Shown here piece by piece: positions 58,501-64,000 of a stretch of 64,000 bases of DNA. Source of the stretch: Adiantum capillus-veneris (lineage: Eukaryota > Streptophyta > Polypodiopsida > Polypodiales > Pteridaceae); NCBI GenBank assembly GCA_014529385.2, contig CM043950.1, positions 69,932,935 through 69,996,934 on the forward strand, in the 5' to 3' direction. The position numbers and the translations under genes are program-made. How positions within the stretch are numbered: the first letter of the stretch is position 1; every line of letters begins with the position of its first letter. The notes under the pieces were generated by a model. It was not told the DNA's origin and searched no databases. It saw nothing but the letters and a program-made list of their open reading frames with translations.

Positions 58501-59840
58501 TCTGTCCATATTCTACTGGCAAAGTTTCACATAAAGACACTTGTAAGTGTTGACCGTTAGCTAAATTTCATAACCTTAGACAAAAGAGTTTAGTCCTAAT
58601 GTGCAAAAATGAAATGATCATATAAGAAACTATAACTATATAAGCAATCACAGTTAGAGGCCTTGTCGCACACTTCAAATTGACAAAAGCTTTGACAGAC
58701 TGCAAGGGACAAAAGATATTAAAAGACAACTTTAAAGCCGAACAGGAACATGAGAACCCAGTTGAAAACGAAAAAGTGAAAATTCAAGAAAACCGGAGTG
58801 ATGGGAGCATGGAAACTTAAAAAGATCCATGCACAACTAGCATGAAGTAGACAGAAAAGAGACAAAATATCACAACAGATAATTATTTTGTTCCAAATAA
58901 AAAGAAAGTTCAAAGGCAAAATACCAAAAAGAGGGCTTTCACCTTCCCAAACTCTGTTCCAAATCAGAATGTATTGATCACATTTCGCAAATCACAAATG
59001 AAGTTCAATACGACAAGCTCCGAAAAAACCATTCCTTGATAGATAAATAGGGAGACGCACAACTCAACTCGAAAGGACTTTTCTCAACAGCGAACTTCCC
59101 TCCAAGACTAACATATAACCACTTTCTTAAATGCAATCTCCTTGCCGAGGTGGTCTTCTAAAGAGGAAATGAATTCAAGCATATGCGTAACAGATTTGAT
59201 CGCTGTAAAATAAATGTTCAGAAAAAAATACTCTTTCCCCACCAAATCAGCAACATGTTTGGATGGGCACTCCCTTGAAAATGCTAACCCTCAGAGGATT
59301 TACATATACACAAACACTCGCATGCAATTCACCACCTACAAGTGGACAACACAGCTACTTTTCCCCTAGTCAGGCATGCAAAACATACGACTGCTCACTA
59401 AAGGTGGTTGTTCACAATACTTCCAGAAAATGACAGGAGAAGATACTCATGTTGACCCATGGCTTTAGAACTCTTTCCTCTTAAAAGTTAGCCTCTCTAT
59501 AGACAAACACCAAACTAAAAAGAGACTTCTAACAGGGAAAAACCAAAGAGGGAATAAAAAAATCCAACTCTGTTTAGTTTAGTGAGTCTACAAAATAGAA
59601 ACAAAAATAAAGTAGGACAAAAATCCTTGTGGATAACCCGTCTCTAACAGTGATCCACATTGTACCGAGAGGCTCAGCCTCACCACGAAGGTGATCACCA
59701 AACCACTATTACACTCTCATCAACAAAACCGCAACACCCTCACAATTTCTGCAGCCAAGTTCCCAAAAAAAACAGTAAGCGGGCGCCCAGATGGACAAGC
59801 AAACTAAGCAAAAGAATGTGAACCTAATAGCAAGACATTG
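55561..59840. other. Long stretch without a recognised gene
   Basis: Several open pieces show no motif I recognise: plus 55898-56080, and minus 56848-57120, 57407-57625 and 57804-57995. The three minus pieces follow one another and carry Trp- and Lys-rich peptides (for example FFLSQWEKGLRRTNKEHHLD), so they may be relics of one gene or element. The 3' UTR of the eEF1B gene must lie just below 59841; no clear poly(A) signal was found. Confidence 0.4.
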
Positions 59841-61385
59841 TTACTTACAGATTTTATTGAAGGCAACAATATCACAGCTTTGGATAAACTCGCTCCTCGG
59901 CTCCTCAGTCAAATACTCCTCAATGATGCTATCAACAGACACCAAGTCATCCACAATGGTCATCATTATCTGCAATTTCTTGATGCCATACCCAACAGCC
60001 ACAAGCTTGGCTGCATAGCACATATGTTTAAATCTTAGCGTACCAATCCAACTCTAAAAGCTGCACTATCAAAACCATTTGCTACTCACAAGCACCCCAG
60101 AAAAGTCCAGGCATATTGACACTTCGAACTGCTTCTTCAAGCTTCACCATGTCAGTTTCATCATCCCACGGCTTCACATCCAGAAGGACCGAAGACTTCC
60201 CACCTGCTCAATGTCCAACAAGAGCATAAAAAACATTTCAACTGCAGAAACTGGTCAAGCTCTTCACAACGCTTCACGTACTTTCTTTCTTTTTGGTTGA
60301 TGCAGCCTTCTGTGCCTCCCGCTCTGCATTTGCTTTCTTCTCCTCCTCTGTTTCCTCACCAAATAGATCTAGATCATCGTCATCATCTTCTGCCTTTCAC
60401 TCAAAAATAAGCCATGTCATGATTTATGTTGATCATTACGTGCATGAAGAAGCAGCAACACCAGCATGCAATAAAATCACCTCAGCAGCAGGAGGCGTTG
60501 CAGGGGCAGGGGGAGCGTCTACAACCAGCTCTCTTGTTTGCACAGAGGGAGATCCTGAAAGCTTGACTCCAACAGGAGAGCCTGGGAAACTGCAAAATAT
60601 GAAGGCGCATGCTTAATAAAGCATGAAGCGCAATGAAGGAAAACAAATCAAGACATCAAAATGCCAGCCTGTCAATCTTGAATTCCGGAAGCAACCAACC
60701 TACACATGATAAGAAGAGTATGAGGGTCTTATGAACTCACTGTTTCTGCAGAAGGGCTGAAATGTGATTGTGCCAGCGTGAAACATTTGCCAGGTCACTT
60801 CCAGGTGCTTGCGGGAGAGCACAAAGTACAGCGACATCATCCTTTGAGGGCTGATCACTGGCATAGACCCACAGAAAGTTTATCATTAAAGACCACCATC
60901 CACCTAACACCAAAGCCTTCCGGAAAATCACTATGCCAGAGCTGTGAGAGGGTAGGCATTTACGACTCTTTATCCACAGTTTCTCCATGGCAAAACAGTG
61001 AACAGCAGCAGTATTCATGGACATCGAAATACTGTAAACTAGTTGAGCAACTACAGAGCCACATAGACAAGCATCAAAGTACAGTTTTGGATCTACTTTG
61101 GATGGGCGGGGGTCTGCCTTTGCAAATTGCCGTCAGTGGACAGAAGCTACAATACAAGCTCTCAAATTGGCAGGCCTAGCCACCGCAAACAACTTCAAGG
61201 GACCAAATGAAGCAAAGCTGATGGCCACAAGGTACAAATAGACCCACCACAGCAAAAGCAGAGTTAATAGAACCACGAGCGGAGGGATCTCCTTACCCGG
61301 AAACGTAGCTTTTTCCGGACAAGTACCCGTCGAACTCCTGCAGACCAGAAGGAGAGCTGAGATCAGGAAGCTCCACGGGCGCCAT
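59841..61385 (-). CDS. EF1B: Elongation factor 1B exchange subunit (eEF1B alpha/beta), six coding exons, 236 aa
   Basis: Coding exons on the minus strand: 61385-61297, 60857-60741, 60589-60481, 60393-60282, 60203-60090 and 60010-59841. All introns have GT...AG ends and the phases join exactly to 711 nt including TAA. The N-terminal part ([20 protein letters not shown], then [33 protein letters not shown]) is the GST-C-like domain that binds the eEF1B gamma subunit. An Ala/Pro linker and the acidic block [20 protein letters not shown] precede the exchange domain: [31 protein letters not shown], then [20 protein letters not shown], ending [11 protein letters not shown]. It catalyses GDP/GTP exchange on eEF1A in the cytosol. 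Length is close to plant EF-1-beta (about 225-231). No damage is seen. Confidence 0.97.
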
Positions 61386-61436
61386 TGAAGCTTCTCTCGA
61401 CCCTTGCTGTAGCCTGCTTGATCGAACGAGACAATG

Positions 61437-61443
61437 AGGGTTT
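61437..61443 (-). promoter_or_regulatory. Telo-box (AAACCCT) of the eEF1B gene
   Basis: AAACCCT on the minus strand lies about 25 nt downstream of the TATA box, near the expected start site. Telo-boxes at this place are known from plant eEF1A and ribosomal protein genes, where they help coordinate translation-gene expression. Confidence 0.6.
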
Positions 61444-61464
61444 TGGGTTGTCGTCTACTTTCTA

Positions 61465-61472
61465 CTTTATAG
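61465..61472 (-). promoter_or_regulatory. TATA box of the eEF1B gene
   Basis: The minus strand reads CTATAAAG, 80 to 87 nt upstream of the ATG. A start about 30 nt downstream, near 61437, would give a 5' UTR of about 50 nt. Confidence 0.65.
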
Positions 61473-62024
61473 GTTCATGCTATAGCCTTTTGTGTGATAA
61501 TCCTAGCCTTTTGTGTGATGGATTATCAGACCTCAACTAGTCTTGCTTGGTTAGGAATTGGTATTGTGTTGATGTGTTGTTGTGAGTTAGAAACAAAAAA
61601 TTTACATATAGTAGATTGTATTGTAGATAAATGCAAAATTTAAATTGGACTATTGACTTGGTCATCTAGTAAGCGTTGCAAGAGAGTGTACAAAGCAGAG
61701 AACGTTGTTTTGTCAAGCTACATGAAAACCATGTGACATGTGACTAGTTGCAGTTTTCACTATGCAATGAAGAAATGACATAAGCTACGTACCATATAGT
61801 GCACGTCATACAAAAGTGACATACAAAAATATGGTGGAGAGTCGGCACTATGACTTCCCAAAAATTATAAGGCACAGAAGTTGTGCCTTACCGCATAGTT
61901 TAGCTTTGTAGTTCAAGAAAATGCATAGACATGGAGATTTGGATGCAGATAATGAACCTTTACAAGTTGCTGATGCGGATTTTTTGGTTGGTGTGAGTCC
62001 TAATATTACCATACATCATGATAC
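61473..62024. other. Upstream flank of eEF1B with a short duplication and hairpin
   Basis: TAGCCTTTTGTGTGAT is repeated at about 61482 and 61505. A perfect 9-bp stem (TAAGGCACA / TGTGCCTTA) lies at 61868-61890. No gene is supported. Confidence 0.6.
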
Positions 62025-62029
62025 TTGTG

Positions 62030-62835
62030 GTGGCTAACATTCTTTCCACATTCAGCCTATCTGTCATGGTCTCTTCCTCTTTCAAACTTCTCTCACATCG
62101 ATCATGTCTATCGTGATATCCATCATCATGTCGATCATGTCTACCATGATCTCCATTATCATCTCTTATGTGACTCTTGCCATCAAATCGACTGTCACGT
62201 TCACTTTTGCTACCATGTCTACCATCAACACTGCTTTTGTGTTGTTCCTCACCTCATGCTCAAGCTCCTTTTGTAGATCTTCTCCTTCTATCATCAAGGA
62301 CAGAAATCCAGTGGAAGTCTGAATTTAAATGCTCCCTTTTGTGTTTCTATGCTGGTGAGAAAACTTGTGGCGAACTACTTAGGAAGCTTTGTGTCATTCT
62401 CTTTGAGGCTTTGCCCAAATGTTCTCTACATATCCATGGTATATATCCCTACGATCATCATGCTATCTATGAGTCCTTCGATCACTATCTATCTAGCTAA
62501 CATGCCTTATACATTTAGCCTCTCTATCATGGTCTTCCTCTTTTTTATTTCTCTCATGTCGATCATGTCTACCGTGATCTCCATCATCGTGTCAATCATG
62601 TCTATTCCAATCTCCACCACCATCTCTTTTGCAACGTCTGCCATCAAATCGACTATCATGTTCACTTCTACTATCATGTTTACCATCACCACTGATTTTG
62701 TGTTGTTCCTCGCCTCATTCTCAAGCTCCTTTTGCAGATCTTTACTTCTCTTTCTATCATTAGGGACAAAAAGGCACGAAAGATTGAATCCGAATTCTCT
62801 CTTTTTCATTTCTATGCTGGTGAGAAAAAAATTTA
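62030..62835 (-). pseudogene. Two tandem copies of an Arg/Asp-rich reading frame, decayed
   Basis: Segments 62040-62370 and 62510-62835 are direct copies (about 470-bp spacing). On the minus strand one frame of the first copy reads EEQHKSSVDGRHGSKSERDS, then DNGDHGRHDRHDDGYHDRHD; the second copy has HDSRSEHDSRFDGRR and GDHGRHDRHERNKKEEDHDR with one TGA. Such RD/RS-type tails occur in splicing factors. In an alternative frame the second copy is open for 112 codons (SKDLQKELENEARNNTK...), which fits the upstream part better, so a frameshift between the two parts is likely. The strong ATG/CAT periodicity may also be only a degenerate repeat. Confidence 0.35.
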
Positions 62836-63002
62836 TTGAGTGCATGTGCGTGGATGCATGCTTATGGAGAGGAAAGAGTAGGAGATAGAGAGGATAGGTT
62901 TAAGGCATAGGGCAGTGAAACCTTGGCTCTCCACCCATCCATATGCCATTACATAGGCAACCCCCGAGCTGACTTCACATTGGCCCATGGCCTTATGTTA
63001 CT

Positions 63003-64000
63003 CCCTCTTTGGAGAAGTGTTTTGGTCCTTGAAAACAAAAGTGGGAATTTTTTTCTTAAGAACGCTAATGTTTTTTTAAGTGGCACCTTCTTCAAGTCTG
63101 TCTTTCCACTTGACTAATGCTTGGCAACGCACATGCTGACGTATGTAGATCATAATAGTCTAAAATGCACTCGGGTTCATGCGGCTAGGTTGGAGGTTTA
63201 ATGAAATCCACCAAAATATGTTGGTCAATGGCAGTGGCGTCCCTATGCAAGCGTTTACGTAAACGACTTACATAAAAAACCAAATGAATACGAGAGTGTG
63301 TAGGTAAAGAAAGTTTATAAGCCATATCTCCAACTCGCTTGAGTATCTTAAAGAGCCCACAATATCTCGAAGATAATTGAGGTGTTGGTATAGTTTTAAG
63401 ACTTTTTGAATGTTCTAGCACACGTAAAAATACCTTTTCTCTTTTGTGAAGGTTACTTGCCGACGTTTTTCATGAGAATACTTTTGTATCTATCATGTGC
63501 TTGTCGAACATTTTGATGAGAAAGTTTCAGCACCATGTGATCTTGGAGAAAGTTCTTGACTTGTTGAGGTTTTTTAGTTGCCAACCCCACCGTAACTAAT
63601 GATCTAGGTCGAAAACCATGCATAAGCATGAAATGATTAAATCTAGTCGTAACATGCTTTCCACTATTGTAAGCAAAACACTATGGCGAGAAGACCAAGA
63701 AACTATGGTGAAAATCTTGAGGAAATTTTGGCAAAGTCTTCCTTGTTAACTGGAGAAAAATCTCAACTAAAAATGACAAGTTTTTTTCATAAAAATCAAA
63801 GACTGAGATAAAGAGTATGGCTGACTAGCTGTGTGCATAAACTGATAACTAACTAACATAAATAGAATGCCAACACGGCATCGAATGCATCTAGCCCTCT
63901 CTATACATAACCTATGGTGAGGCCTCATAAAAAGGGGTGCTCTAGCAAACATGTATCACCAAAGAGATCTCAACCTTTGAGAATCTCCCAAGTCAAAAAC
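63003..64000 (-). mobile_element. Chromovirus deletion derivative running off the window
   Basis: From the window edge leftwards on the minus strand: a leader-like stretch (64000 to about 63780) with the module also found at 3401 and 6569; then, with no gag, protease or RT, integrase sequence (KHVTTRFNHFMLMHGFRPRS about 63660-63600; MAYKLSLPTHSRIHLVFYVS about 63310); then a decayed chromodomain (about 63190-63020) and a polypurine-like AGAGGGAGTAA at about 63010. The leader joined to integrase shows a large internal deletion. The family matches the remnant at 55040-55505. Confidence 0.7.

Overview
This window looks like nuclear DNA of a land plant with a large, repeat-rich genome. Two intron-containing genes support this: a SOSEKI (DUF966) polarity gene, a family known only from land plants, and a gene for the elongation factor 1B guanine-exchange subunit. 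Most of the rest is Ty1/copia and Ty3/gypsy retrotransposons, SINEs, foldback elements and very long (CT)n/(GA)n tracts. The repeat load and long microsatellites would fit a fern, lycophyte or gymnosperm, but the clade is not proven by the sequence. No rRNA, organellar, bacterial or CRISPR features were seen.

Layout. 1-4294: 5' part of a Ty1/copia element on the minus strand, cut by the window edge, inserted in an LTR. 4295-9873: LTR-gag-LTR-gag-LTR array of a gag-only Ty3-like element. 10.5-12.8 kb: a kinase-like pseudogene and a possible hAT remnant. 13.0-16.4 kb: a 62-bp minisatellite, a 99-bp tandem duplication, a Tourist-like MITE and a foldback element that splits one copy of a duplication. 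17.33-17.48 kb: a hairpin with two 66-nt arms, the best small-RNA candidate. 19.35-20.69 kb: an unclassified TTAA-flanked element. 24-27.7 kb: SINEs with microsatellite tails.

27.1-30.9 kb: the SOSEKI gene, plus strand, four coding exons, 677 aa, with a SINE in intron 3. 33 and 35.4-36.2 kb: two unrecognised reading frames. 37.0-39.5 kb: a gag-only copia-like element with a LINE-like piece against its 5' LTR fragment. 40.2-41.8 and 48.5-49.9 kb: two decayed copies, in opposite orientation, of another gag-only element. 44.6-48.0 kb: a dead chromodomain gypsy element. 50.1-51.1 kb: a 21-bp minisatellite. 55.0-55.5 and 63.0-64.0 kb: two 3' pieces of one chromovirus family.

59.8-61.4 kb: the eEF1B exchange-factor gene, minus strand, six coding exons, 236 aa, with a TATA box and a telo-box. 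The two host genes act separately: SOSEKI in cell polarity, eEF1B in recycling eEF1A during translation. Everything else is mobile, repetitive or decayed. Recurring themes are gag-only derivatives in three families, one leader module shared by copia and gypsy elements, and TAG stops at positions where a sister copy or the family has CAG. All boundaries and comparisons were made by eye.
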